The position numbers and the translations under genes are program-made. The notes under the pieces were generated by a model. That model searched no databases. It was not told the origin of the DNA and worked only from the letters and a program-made list of their open reading frames with translations. From Dyadobacter sp. CY356 (GTDB taxonomy: Bacteria; Bacteroidota; Bacteroidia; Cytophagales; Spirosomataceae), in contig NZ_JAJTSZ010000008.1 of assembly GCF_021440195.1 (NCBI RefSeq), positions 268,990-332,989 on the forward strand: a stretch of DNA of 64,000 nucleotides, given 5' to 3'. This document shows, piece after piece, positions 35,175 through 42,921 of this stretch; the first letter of the stretch is position 1, and every line of letters starts with the position of its first letter.

Positions 35175-36098
35175 ATGCTGTCAGGCAACCGGAAAGCTTT
35201 GCTTGTTTTTCTGTGTACAATCTGTGCAAATGCGTTTTCACAGGATTTAAAACCAGGCTTAACTGGTATGGCTCCGTCCAAATGGCTGACAATGAGATAT
35301 AATCATTCGCCGGGTAAGGTGTATGATTTTCCAAATGTGGGTGCCAAAAAGTTTACCCATGAAGAATATTATTTCAGAGCATGGCTTCCTGTGGTTCACA
35401 GTAAAAAAGTGACTCTTCTTGTAGGTCCAAACTATCGGTCTGAGCAATTTGAACTGAAAACGCCGGGGGATAATCCGATAAAAAAAATGGCGGGCTGGAA
35501 CCTTCGCTCTTATGCCATGGATGTGAATGCACTTATCAAATTAGACAGTACTTCCTGGCTTGTTACTACGACGAACATCAATAAAAGCGGAAATCTTGAA
35601 TATCTGACCTTAAAACAGATTCCGATCAATTATACAGTTTCAGCCACTTTTCTACGTAAAAAATCTGTCAATAAGGAGATCGGTTTTGGGGCTATGTTAA
35701 ATAAAAGTTACAAACTGACCGTGCTGCCCGTATTTGTATTTAATTATAACTATTCCGAAAACGCAGGTATTGAGTTGATGCTGCCAAAAAGAATAGCATG
35801 GAGAAGAAATTTATCACCTAATGACATCATTTACCTGAAAGCCGAAACGGTAAGCCGGACGTATTATGTCAATTCCGCAAGCAGTGATTTACCAAGTGTA
35901 TATCGCCGTGTTGACGTAGATATGGGCATAAGTTATAACAAGAAGCTGGGCAATTTTGGCGGTGTCGATATCATGGCTGGTTATAGAAAAAATTTGAGTA
36001 CCCGAATGGTTGAAGGCGGGATTCCTATTAAAACCTCTGGCCTTGCCATAACGGTTGATTTTTACATACAGCCTCCAAGATTTCATAAAAAGAAATAA
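35175..36098 (+). CDS. DUF6268-like outer-membrane beta-barrel protein
   Basis: 307 residues with a signal peptide (KALLVFLCTICANAFSQ). The remainder alternates short beta strands with aromatic girdles (FRAWLPVVHSKKVTLLVGPNY, TVLPVFVFNYNYSENAGIELML, IVDMGISYN-like strands), and ends in VDFYIQPPRF, the pattern of a medium-sized outer-membrane barrel. LPKRIAWRRNLSPNDIIYLKAE resembles the DUF6268 family. The function is unknown. A terminator follows at 36215-36262. Confidence 0.72.
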   Translation: MLSGNRKALLVFLCTICANAFSQDLKPGLTGMAPSKWLTMRYNHSPGKVYDFPNVGAKKFTHEEYYFRAWLPVVHSKKVTLLVGPNYRSEQFELKTPGDNPIKKMAGWNLRSYAMDVNALIKLDSTSWLVTTTNINKSGNLEYLTLKQIPINYTVSATFLRKKSVNKEIGFGAMLNKSYKLTVLPVFVFNYNYSENAGIELMLPKRIAWRRNLSPNDIIYLKAETVSRTYYVNSASSDLPSVYRRVDVDMGISYNKKLGNFGGVDIMAGYRKNLSTRMVEGGIPIKTSGLAITVDFYIQPPRFHKKK

Positions 36099-36214
36099 AA
36101 ATTCAAAATCAGCCCGTATATCAATTTTGTTTCACCTGTCTTTCTGAACGTTTACCATTCAGCGTTCTAATGCAGGATCTGGTTGTAGAATAAAATGATT
36201 TGTGTAAAGCTAAA

Positions 36215-36270
36215 AAAAACGCAAAGGCCGCTAAGTTTTTACTTTGCGAACTTTGCGTTTTTACTTTTTT
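36215..36270. terminator. Rho-independent terminator
   Basis: AAAAACGCAAAG (36215-36226) pairs perfectly with CTTTGCGTTTTT (36251-36262), loop of 24 bases, followed by a long T run. It lies between convergent genes and serves both directions. Confidence 0.82.
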
Positions 36271-36310
36271 TTTTCTGCATGAAAAAGTTAAGCAAATAAA
36301 GATAGAAACC

Positions 36311-36646
36311 TTATTGAATTATCTTCTTCCGATGCGCCAATCCCCAGTAATGCAACTCTTCCATTACCTTTTCCAGTGACTTTCCATGTTCCGTAATCGT
36401 ATATTCAACGGTTGGCGGAAAGGTGTCATATACATCTCTCCTCAGCAATTTGTTTGCTTCCAGATTCTTCAGTTCTTTGGATAACGTTTTGTCCGTAATG
36501 CCTGTAACTTCTTTTGAAATCTGTTTGAATCGCCGTGGACCCGCAGATAGGGCAAACAGAATTAAAAGCTTCCATCTGCCTTCCAATGCCTCCAAAGCAT
36601 CGCGGATCGAAAGGGCAGTTTTAGGACACCCGCCTGTGGTCAGCAT
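36311..36646 (-). CDS. HxlR-family transcriptional regulator
   Basis: 111 residues, winged-helix HxlR/MarR-like. Family features are CPKTALSIRDALEALEGRWKLLILFALSAGPRRF, split here as the conserved Cys at residue 8, LEGRWKLLILFAL and RRFKQISKEVTGITDKTLS; and the closing PPTVEYTITEHGKSL. HxlR regulators often sense electrophiles or redox state through the N-terminal Cys. It is divergent from a DoxX gene across a 122-bp region holding a 26-bp perfect palindrome, a likely operator for both genes. Confidence 0.92.
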   Translation of the reverse strand: MLTTGGCPKTALSIRDALEALEGRWKLLILFALSAGPRRFKQISKEVTGITDKTLSKELKNLEANKLLRRDVYDTFPPTVEYTITEHGKSLEKVMEELHYWGLAHRKKIIQ

Positions 36647-36676
36647 ATTTATCTTGTTTTAATTTTACGATACTAT

Positions 36677-36702
36677 CACTTTGGATAGCGCTATCCAAAG
36701 TG
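36677..36702. promoter_or_regulatory. 26-bp perfect palindrome, probable HxlR operator
   Basis: CACTTTGGATAGC (36677-36689) is followed directly by its complement GCTATCCAAAGTG (36690-36702). A further AGCGCTATCG lies at 36705-36714, and CGATA at 36669-36673 pairs with that copy's end, giving a nested, partly repeated site. It lies 31 bp upstream of the HxlR start and upstream of the doxX promoter box TAGGTTTG (36734-36741), well placed to repress both. Confidence 0.7.
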
Positions 36703-36768
36703 GAAGCGCTATCGAATGGAAAGCAAAGATAAGTAGGTTTGTATCACATTTTGAAATTTTACAGATAC

Positions 36769-37170
36769 ATGAACGACTATCAGAAATCATCAAAAACCAG
36801 GAATACGATCCTTTGGATTGCGCAGATATTGCTGGCAGCCTTTTTTATTATAGGTGCCGTAATGAAATTTATGCCGATTGAAAAAATATCCGTCATTATG
36901 CCATGGACAGGACAGGTTCCAGTCCAGATCGTAAGAATCCTTGGCATAATAGATCTGCTGGCCGCCGCAGGTTTAGTACTACCGCCTATATTTAAAATTA
37001 AATCAGAATTGACCTCATGGGCTGCAATCGGAATTGTTTTGATGATGATTTGTGCTGTTATTTTTCATGTTTTGAGAGGAGAAGCATCGGTGATCGGAAT
37101 CAATTTGTTTTGTATTGTTTTGGCCTGTCTTGTGGCATGGGGACGGTTCAGGAAAGGTAGAATTGGGTGA
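36769..37170 (+). CDS. DoxX-family membrane protein
   Basis: 133 residues from ATG 36769; a TTG at 36739 would start before the predicted transcription start (box TAGGTTTG at 36734-36741). Four hydrophobic helices are visible, with AAFFIIGAVMKFMP, GIIDLLAAAGLVLPP and GINLFCIVLACLVAWG. DoxX-like proteins are small quinone-linked or redox-associated membrane proteins commonly controlled by HxlR regulators. Exact activity is unknown. Confidence 0.85.
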   Translation: MNDYQKSSKTRNTILWIAQILLAAFFIIGAVMKFMPIEKISVIMPWTGQVPVQIVRILGIIDLLAAAGLVLPPIFKIKSELTSWAAIGIVLMMICAVIFHVLRGEASVIGINLFCIVLACLVAWGRFRKGRIG

Positions 37171-37295
37171 AAATGTATCCGTAACTGGTACTTAATCATG
37201 ATTGACACAGATTTAACATAGATAACTTTTTCAAGTTATTTCAAACACATATCTTGGTAAAAGTTTAGTGTCAACCACAAGTTAAACCCCAAATC

Positions 37296-38117
37296 ATGGC
37301 TAAGATCACTGTAAAAGACGGTACTGAAATTTATTACAAAGACTGGGGAACCGGGCAGCCCATCGTATTCCACCACGGCTGGCCATTATCCGGCGACGAT
37401 TGGGATGCACAAATGATGTTTTTTCTGGACAAAGGATACAGGGTGATTGCACATGACCGCAGAGGTCACGGAAGATCTTCCCAGACTTCTGAGGGACATA
37501 ATATGGATACTTACGCATCAGACGTGGCTGAATTAACAGAAGCGCTTGATTTGAAAAATGCAATCCATGTGGGTCACTCAACCGGTGGTGGGGAAGCCAT
37601 TCATTATGCTGCAAATTTTGGCCAGGGACGTGCGGCAAAGGTTGTTCTGATCAGCGCTGTTACGCCATTGATGGTACAAACTGCTGGAAATCCTGACGGT
37701 GTTCCAATGTCGATATTTGATGAGATCCGTGAAGGGACAGCTACGAAAAGAGCACAATATTTTCAGGATTTCACAATACCTTTTTACGGGTACAACCGTG
37801 AAGGTGCAACCATTTCGCAGGGTATCCGTGACAACTGGTGGCGTCAGGGAATGATGGGCAGCGTGAAGGCACATTATGACGGTATCAAGGCTTTTTCAGA
37901 AACTGATTTTACAGCAGATCTTCAAAGCGTAGATTTCCCCGTGCTGGTTTTGCATGGTGAAGATGATCAGATCGTGCCTTTCCCGATTTCGGGAGCAAAA
38001 GCTATAAAACTTTTGAAAAATGGTAAGTTGATTTCATACCCTGGTTTTCCTCATGGTATGCCTGCCACAGAAGCAGCTACGATCAACAAAGATCTATTGG
38101 AATTCTTCCAATCCTGA
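37296..38117 (+). CDS. Alpha/beta hydrolase, cofactor-free haloperoxidase type
   Basis: 273 residues, no signal peptide. The triad is visible: nucleophile Ser in HVGHSTGGGEA (about residue 96), Asp in LHGEDDQIVP (about 226), and His in GFPHGMPA (about 251). FHHGWPLSGDDWDAQM near residue 28 and VIAHDRRGHGRSSQ are typical of non-heme chloroperoxidases and aryl esterases, which hydrolyse esters and can form peracids. It follows doxX on the same strand after 125 bp. Confidence 0.92.
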   Translation: MAKITVKDGTEIYYKDWGTGQPIVFHHGWPLSGDDWDAQMMFFLDKGYRVIAHDRRGHGRSSQTSEGHNMDTYASDVAELTEALDLKNAIHVGHSTGGGEAIHYAANFGQGRAAKVVLISAVTPLMVQTAGNPDGVPMSIFDEIREGTATKRAQYFQDFTIPFYGYNREGATISQGIRDNWWRQGMMGSVKAHYDGIKAFSETDFTADLQSVDFPVLVLHGEDDQIVPFPISGAKAIKLLKNGKLISYPGFPHGMPATEAATINKDLLEFFQS

Positions 38118-38157
38118 CCTGCAAAGTAAAACGGCAGGTTTTTGGATTTAAATAAAA

Positions 38158-38200
38158 AAATGGCACCGCTTTATACCAGGGTATAGGAGGTGCCATTTCT
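38158..38200. terminator. Bidirectional Rho-independent terminator
   Basis: ATGGCACC (38160-38167) pairs with GGTGCCAT (38189-38196), and inside it TATACC pairs with GGTATA, giving a long interrupted stem with A tract before and T tract after. It separates the convergent hydrolase and thiol peroxidase genes. Confidence 0.85.
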
Positions 38201-38222
38201 TTACTTATTGGTAAAATTGTGA

Positions 38223-38813
38223 TTACTTAATCGCAGCAATTGCAGCCGTGTAATCAGGTTCTTGTCCGATCTCCGGAACTTGTTGCTCATAAACAATTTT
38301 GCCTTCCGGGTTAATAACGATCACGGCCCGGCTCAACAAACCTTTCATCGGACCATCCGCGATTTGAACACCATAAGAGGTTCCGAAATCAGTTCTGAAA
38401 TCCGAAAGCATAACCACGTTATTGATTCCTTCTGCGCCGCAAAATGCTTTTTGAGCGAATGGCAGATCTTTGGAGATGCAAAGCACTGTTGTATTTTTCA
38501 AACTTGCAGCATCTTCATTAAATTTCCTTACCGATTTGGAACAAACACCCGTATTCACACTTGGGAAAATGTTCATGATAATGTATTTTCCTTTGTATTC
38601 TGCCAAAGATTTTTCTTTCAGATCAACACCGGTCAGGGTTGAATTTTTAACATCTGTCCCGACAGCCGGAAGTTTTCCAACTGTATGAATTGTATTGCCA
38701 CCCAAAGTAATAGCAGTTCCGGATTGTGCAAAAGAGCTGGTTGCGATGAACATACCAAATAGCCCGATAAAAACAACTTTGATTCTGACAGAAGATTTTT
38801 TTATGCTGGTCAT
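38223..38813 (-). CDS. tpx: Thiol peroxidase with an export signal
   Basis: 196 residues from ATG 38813; longer in-frame starts are possible but leave the signal internal. The N-terminus has a positively charged start and hydrophobic core ending in ATSSFAQ, so export to the periplasm is expected. The peroxiredoxin core shows the peroxidatic Cys in FPSVNTGVCSKSVRKFN and the resolving Cys in TTVLCISKDLPFAQKAFC. Atypical two-cysteine Tpx reduces hydrogen peroxide and organic peroxides using a thioredoxin-like donor. Tpx is usually cytosolic in E. coli when mature, so the export form is noteworthy. Confidence 0.9.
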   Translation of the reverse strand: MTSIKKSSVRIKVVFIGLFGMFIATSSFAQSGTAITLGGNTIHTVGKLPAVGTDVKNSTLTGVDLKEKSLAEYKGKYIIMNIFPSVNTGVCSKSVRKFNEDAASLKNTTVLCISKDLPFAQKAFCGAEGINNVVMLSDFRTDFGTSYGVQIADGPMKGLLSRAVIVINPEGKIVYEQQVPEIGQEPDYTAAIAAIK

Positions 38814-38965
38814 ATTATTTGTTTTTTTGTTATTTATCATCGAATGTACAAATAAAACTGACGCCACAATTTATTTATCCGGCTTTCCGGTCAAGTTGTA
38901 TTAATGAAGAAAAAAGAGGATTTTTACAGTGATTAAAATTCTTCAAATTAAATTCAAAAATCATC

Positions 38966-39325
38966 ATGCTTACCGACATAAATCCCAAATTGCCTATGCG
39001 TGATAAAGCTATCACGAAGGACTTTTACATAAACAAATTAGGTTTTGAGCAATTTGGCAGTGATGTGCATAAAGATTATTTGATGGTTAAAAAGGATAAC
39101 ATTCAAATTCACTTTTTTGAGTTTAAAGAAATTGACCCAAAGGAAAATTACGGGATGGTTTACATCCGGACTGATGATATTGAAAAATGGTACCAGCTGG
39201 CACTAGATCAAAAAGTAAGTATTCCAACAGCCGGACATTTGCAAATCAAGCCATGGAGGCAAAAGGAATTTGCGATGCTTGATCCGGATAATAATTTGTT
39301 GACTTTTGGGGAGAGTATGTTTTGA
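38966..39325 (+). CDS. VOC-family (bleomycin-resistance-like) protein
   Basis: 119 residues, a single VOC domain: TKDFYINKLGFEQFGSD near residue 20, the DNIQIHFFEF strand and the closing FAMLDPDNNLLTFGE, where the last acidic residue is the usual metal ligand. Proteins of this size bind glycopeptides or small hydrophobic molecules as dimers. It stands alone between divergent tpx and a broken DUF2442 gene. The substrate is unknown. Confidence 0.85.
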   Translation: MLTDINPKLPMRDKAITKDFYINKLGFEQFGSDVHKDYLMVKKDNIQIHFFEFKEIDPKENYGMVYIRTDDIEKWYQLALDQKVSIPTAGHLQIKPWRQKEFAMLDPDNNLLTFGESMF

Positions 39326-39352
39326 ATTGTGTGACTGAAATTTCTCTCATGG

Positions 39353-39590
39353 TCAGTCCATAACCTTGCCAATGTGCCAGAGAGTATCAGCGCTAAGATC
39401 TATTTCTTCATTTTTCCATGAAACAAAATATACATAATTAATGACTCTTTTAAAGTTATTAATATCCTGCAACCACTGAAAAGCCTCGGATTTCAAAAAA
39501 GGTGATATCCGCATTTCTCGTAATGCCATCGTCAAAGAAACATTTCAGAAAGTATCCGTCTGTTGCTGTAAGATTTTTAATAGTTCTCAT
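39353..39590 (-). pseudogene. Frameshifted DUF2442 gene
   Basis: From ATG 39588-39590 on the minus strand the frame reads MRTIKNLTATDGYFLKCFFDD then GITRNADI, the normal start of a DUF2442 protein. In that frame translation soon stops after FSVVAGY. A shifted frame carries on the expected sequence: SPFLKSEAFQWLQDI, NYVYFVSWKNEEIDLSADTLW, matching the DUF2442 end (W-x-N/E-x-DL-x-x-DTL). The break is at about 39501-39510 and could be a +1 or -2 change, or a sequencing error. DUF2442 normally pairs with DUF4160, which is absent here. Confidence 0.7.
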
Positions 39591-39896
39591 AGTCAAAGTG
39601 TGATGTTTTGTTCTAAATATAAATGAACAGCAAGAAATGTTCCCATATACCGTGTCTTTTAATATTTAACTATCATGTTCATAACTGTAATCATTTTTGT
39701 AAGTCCGAAGGACTGACATTATTATAGAGGATTCAAATGTCATGATCATCAATACCACGAAGTGGTGACATAAGGATTTTCTTCACTATTCAACAATAAC
39801 CTTCAATTCCTAATTCCAACTACAATAAAAGTAGATTCAGCTACATTCACCAACTTTCTGCTGCTGAACTTTGTGATCTAAACAAACAGGGAAATA
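39591..39896. other. Intergenic region with two small GAA-loop hairpins
   Basis: No gene is seen in this 306-bp stretch. It contains two short perfect hairpins with the same loop, AGTCC-GAA-GGACT (39702-39714) and ACCAC-GAA-GTGGT (39754-39766), each followed by TGACAT (TGACATTATTATAG and TGACATAAG). The layout resembles short palindromic repeat families scattered in Bacteroidota genomes. The promoter of the NmrA-like gene should be near the right end. Confidence 0.45.
39702..39766. repeat. Pair of REP-like hairpins with GAA loops
   Basis: The two 13-base hairpins share stem length (5 bp), loop (GAA) and the downstream TGACAT, while the stem sequences differ. Stem sequences varying with loop and flank conserved suggests selection on structure. 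Reported only from this one locus. Confidence 0.45.
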
Positions 39897-40793
39897 ATGA
39901 AAATTATAGTAACAGGTTCGACAGGTCATATCAGCAAACCGCTGACGGATGAATTGGTACAAAGAGGCCACGATGTAACGGTCATCAGCAGTAAGTCTGA
40001 AAGAAAAGAGGAAATTGAAAATCTTGGTGCAAAGGCAGCCATTGGCTCCTTGGACGATGTGGAGTTTTTGAAAGATATTTTTGCGGGTGCTGATGCTGTG
40101 TATAGCATGGTTCCGCCAGCAAATTACTTCGATCATAACCTTGATCTGCTCGCTTATTATCATAACATTGGTAATAATTATGCAGAGGCCATCAATCATT
40201 CCGGAGTGAAAAAAGTGGTGAATCTCAGTACATTCGGGGGTGATCTTGAAAAAGGAAACGGAATTTTACGAGGTGCCCATGATGTAGAGGAGATTTTGAA
40301 TAAATTACCACTGGATGTCTCAATCACACATATTCGGCCGACTTCATTCTTTTATAATTTGTATGCTTACACCAATATGATTAAGAAGGCAGGAATGATA
40401 GCGGCAAATTATGGTGCCGAAGATATTATTCCCTGGGTTTCACCAACGGATATTGCGGCGGTGGTTGCGGAAGAATTGGTGACGCCGTTTATTGGCCGAA
40501 AAGCGCGTTATATTGCAAGTGAAGAATTAACAGGAAGTGAAACGGCTGCTATTTTGGGTGCTGCCATTGGTAAACCTGATTTGCAGTGGATACTGATTTC
40601 TGATGAGCAGGTACAAAGTGGACTGGAAGCCATTGGGATGAACCCACAAATTGCGGCTGGAATGGTTGAAATGTATGGAAGTCTGCATAATGGTGCACTA
40701 GCGGAAGACTATTACCGTAATAAACCAGCTGTCATGGGAAAAGTGAAACTGACAGATTTTGCCAAAGAATTTGCGGCAAGATATCATAGTTAA
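39897..40793 (+). CDS. NmrA-like NAD(P)-binding protein (atypical SDR)
   Basis: 298 residues. The N-terminal KIIVTGSTGHISKPLTDELVQRG is a Rossmann nucleotide site (TGxxGxxx, residues 6-13; the third Gly is replaced by Ser-Lys). FAGADAVYSMVPPANYF and VNLSTFGGDLEKGNG follow the NmrA/NAD(P)H-quinone oxidoreductase-2 pattern, and there is no YxxxK catalytic pair, as expected for atypical SDRs that sense or reduce quinones. It is followed after 14 bp by an AraC regulator on the same strand, so they form a two-gene unit. Confidence 0.86.
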   Translation: MKIIVTGSTGHISKPLTDELVQRGHDVTVISSKSERKEEIENLGAKAAIGSLDDVEFLKDIFAGADAVYSMVPPANYFDHNLDLLAYYHNIGNNYAEAINHSGVKKVVNLSTFGGDLEKGNGILRGAHDVEEILNKLPLDVSITHIRPTSFFYNLYAYTNMIKKAGMIAANYGAEDIIPWVSPTDIAAVVAEELVTPFIGRKARYIASEELTGSETAAILGAAIGKPDLQWILISDEQVQSGLEAIGMNPQIAAGMVEMYGSLHNGALAEDYYRNKPAVMGKVKLTDFAKEFAARYHS

Positions 40794-40807
40794 AAACCTT
40801 AAAAATA

Positions 40808-41713
40808 ATGGAACCGCTCCGCATCAAAACAATAACCGAATGGCATCAGTTAAGATTTTTGCCCAAACCCCAGCACCCGCTTGTCAGTGTGATCAATTAT
40901 GCTGACATAAAGCAGCTGAGGGATGATGAGCCGAAAAGTATCGTAAATGATTTCTATTCAATTTCACTGAAAAGAAGTTTTAATGCGAAGATGAAATATG
41001 GTCAGCAGGAATATGATTTTGATGAAGGTGTTCTGTTTTTTATTTCTCCTGGTCAGGTTTTTTCAATTGATGCAGCTAAAAATATACAGCATACAGGTTG
41101 GTCATTACTGATTCATCCAGATTTTCTCTGGAACACATCGCTGGCACAAAAGATAAAGAAATATGAATATTTCAGTTACGCAGTTCACGAAGCACTGCAT
41201 CTTTCTGAAAAAGAGGAGGCGATGATCGCAGCCATCATGCAAAATATTGAGCAGGAGTATCATGCCAACATTGACAATTTCAGCCAGGAAGTGATCATTG
41301 CACAGCTGGAATTATTGCTGACATATGCCGACCGGTTTTATAACCGACAATTTATTACAAGAAAGATAACGAACCATAAAATTTTAATCCGCCTTGAAGA
41401 AATACTGGATGATTATTTTGATGGCGATACTTTGGAGAAAAATGGATTGCCTTCGGTTCAGTATATCGCGGAAGTTTTAAATACCTCACCAAGTTATTTA
41501 AGCGGCTTGCTCAAATCTTTGACCGGACAAAGTACGCAGCAGCATATTCACGATAAACTTATTGAAAAGGCAAAAGAGAAATTATCGACTACTAATTTAT
41601 CGGTAGGTGAAATTGCCTTTTCCTTAGGATTTGAACATTCCCAATCGTTCAGCAAATTATTTAAAAATAAAACCAGTCTTTCTCCGCTGGAATTCCGGCA
41701 ATCCTTCAATTGA
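40808..41713 (+). CDS. AraC-family transcriptional regulator
   Basis: 301 residues. The N-terminal part is a cupin-like sensor (HPLVSVINYADIKQL, FDEGVLFFISPGQVFSID), and the C-terminal 100 residues carry two helix-turn-helix units (GLPSVQYIAEVLNTSPSYLSGLLKSLTG and LSVGEIAFSLGFEHSQSFSKLF). It is a clear paralogue of the regulator at 57399-58295. Its neighbour, the NmrA-like gene, is a likely target. A strong terminator follows. Confidence 0.92.
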   Translation: MEPLRIKTITEWHQLRFLPKPQHPLVSVINYADIKQLRDDEPKSIVNDFYSISLKRSFNAKMKYGQQEYDFDEGVLFFISPGQVFSIDAAKNIQHTGWSLLIHPDFLWNTSLAQKIKKYEYFSYAVHEALHLSEKEEAMIAAIMQNIEQEYHANIDNFSQEVIIAQLELLLTYADRFYNRQFITRKITNHKILIRLEEILDDYFDGDTLEKNGLPSVQYIAEVLNTSPSYLSGLLKSLTGQSTQQHIHDKLIEKAKEKLSTTNLSVGEIAFSLGFEHSQSFSKLFKNKTSLSPLEFRQSFN

Positions 41714-41771
41714 ATTACGACGATTGAAAAAAGAAAATTCTGATTTATTCTTACAGCATTTTTTAATTAAA

Positions 41772-41816
41772 CAAACGGCTTTCAAACTCTTCTGATTTGA
41801 AAGCCGTTTGTTTTTT
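41772..41816 (+). terminator. Rho-independent terminator
   Basis: CAAACGGCTTTCAAA (41772-41786) and TTTGAAAGCCGTTTG (41796-41810) form a perfect 15-bp stem with a 9-base loop, followed by TTTTTTG. It ends the NmrA/AraC unit. Confidence 0.93.
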
Positions 41817-42296
41817 GTCTGCACCTCTAAATTTCTGACGCCGTATCAAGTATTCCATAGTAGCATTCAAAAAAATAGTAATACAAACGGACTTGACCAA
41901 ACGTAAAATATCACTGGTAGATTTATAAAGTGCCACTTAGAAATTAATAATTCGCGACTTTCTATCTGCAAATATATCCTTTGAATAAATCAATTTTTAA
42001 AGTTAAACAGGACTCATAAATTAGGCTTGATCTGCGTTGCAGTCAGATGATTTTCGCTCCCGAAAAGAATATAATTTTTTGTAGAAACCACAATTTTTCT
42101 TCGCTTAAAACAGCAGATGCCGGGATTAATTAATTGTAAATTTTTTAATAAATTCAGTGCGTTGATATTTTTATATAAAATCTGGATAAAATAACATGGT
42201 CGCTAATGTTTGGCAATATTTTAATTCCATTTTAATTTAGCTTTAATACCACGCTAATCAACATTGACGCTATTTGTAACCAGAACATGACCATGA
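41817..42296. other. AT-rich intergenic region upstream of the efflux operon
   Basis: About 480 bp with no gene seen on either strand. It presumably holds the promoter and any repressor site of the RND operon, but I cannot place a TTTG/TAnnTTTG pair with confidence (TAATGTTTG at about 42202-42210 is off-consensus by one base of spacing). Confidence 0.4.
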
Positions 42297-42335
42297 ATGA
42301 CCACTACCTCACCTAAGTTTAATGTTTTGCGGCCG

Positions 42336-42761
42336 ATGATTAAGAAACTGAGATTCATATTACCACTTGTAATTGTTTTGTTGACTGGATTTTTTCAGCA
42401 CAGCGGACGTGGTTATAGCGATTCTTTTTTCCTTTCTGCAATAAAAGATTTCGAAGGTTCAGTGTTCTCCGGTTGTGCTGGTTTGCCCGCCAATCAAGGC
42501 TTCTTTTTACAATCCTTACCGTCTGGCTCCGAAAACGGAAATGTTAAAAATCACGCTACGGCCATCGAAGAAAAGAACGAAGAGCTGGTTGCTTTTAAAA
42601 AATATTTAGAATTCAGTTACGAATTTTTCACTCCGTTTTATTCCCACAACACCGGAGGTTTTCGCCCATTCATTCCCAACGGGTTATTTTTAGCCAAGCA
42701 TTTTTGTTATTTTCCGTCATATAAATCACTGTATCTTTTATTAAAAGTTTTCAGGATCTGA
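42336..42761 (+). CDS. Small exported hypothetical protein heading the RND operon
   Basis: 141 residues from ATG 42336, which places a signal peptide at the start (MIKKLRFILPLVIVLLTGFF); an ATG at 42297 would add thirteen residues. The rest is not a family I can name. Its last part is aromatic-rich (FSYEFFTPFYSHNTGGFRPF, then FCYFPSYKSLYLLLKVFRI). Same strand and immediately upstream of the adaptor, permease and outer-membrane genes, it may be cotranscribed. There is no direct evidence of a role in efflux. Coding is likely but not certain. Confidence 0.55.
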   Translation: MIKKLRFILPLVIVLLTGFFQHSGRGYSDSFFLSAIKDFEGSVFSGCAGLPANQGFFLQSLPSGSENGNVKNHATAIEEKNEELVAFKKYLEFSYEFFTPFYSHNTGGFRPFIPNGLFLAKHFCYFPSYKSLYLLLKVFRI

Positions 42762-42921
42762 TACCCGGATTTAACAGGAAGTGCAAATGCCGGCTCTTCT
42801 GATTTTTTCTGTTGTTGATAACCAATAACATTGATCAAAAAGGCAAAAGGTATCTTAAATGCAGGATACTTTTCAAACAGAATTACCAAAAACTCATATA
42901 GTATTAAATAAAAAAATCATC

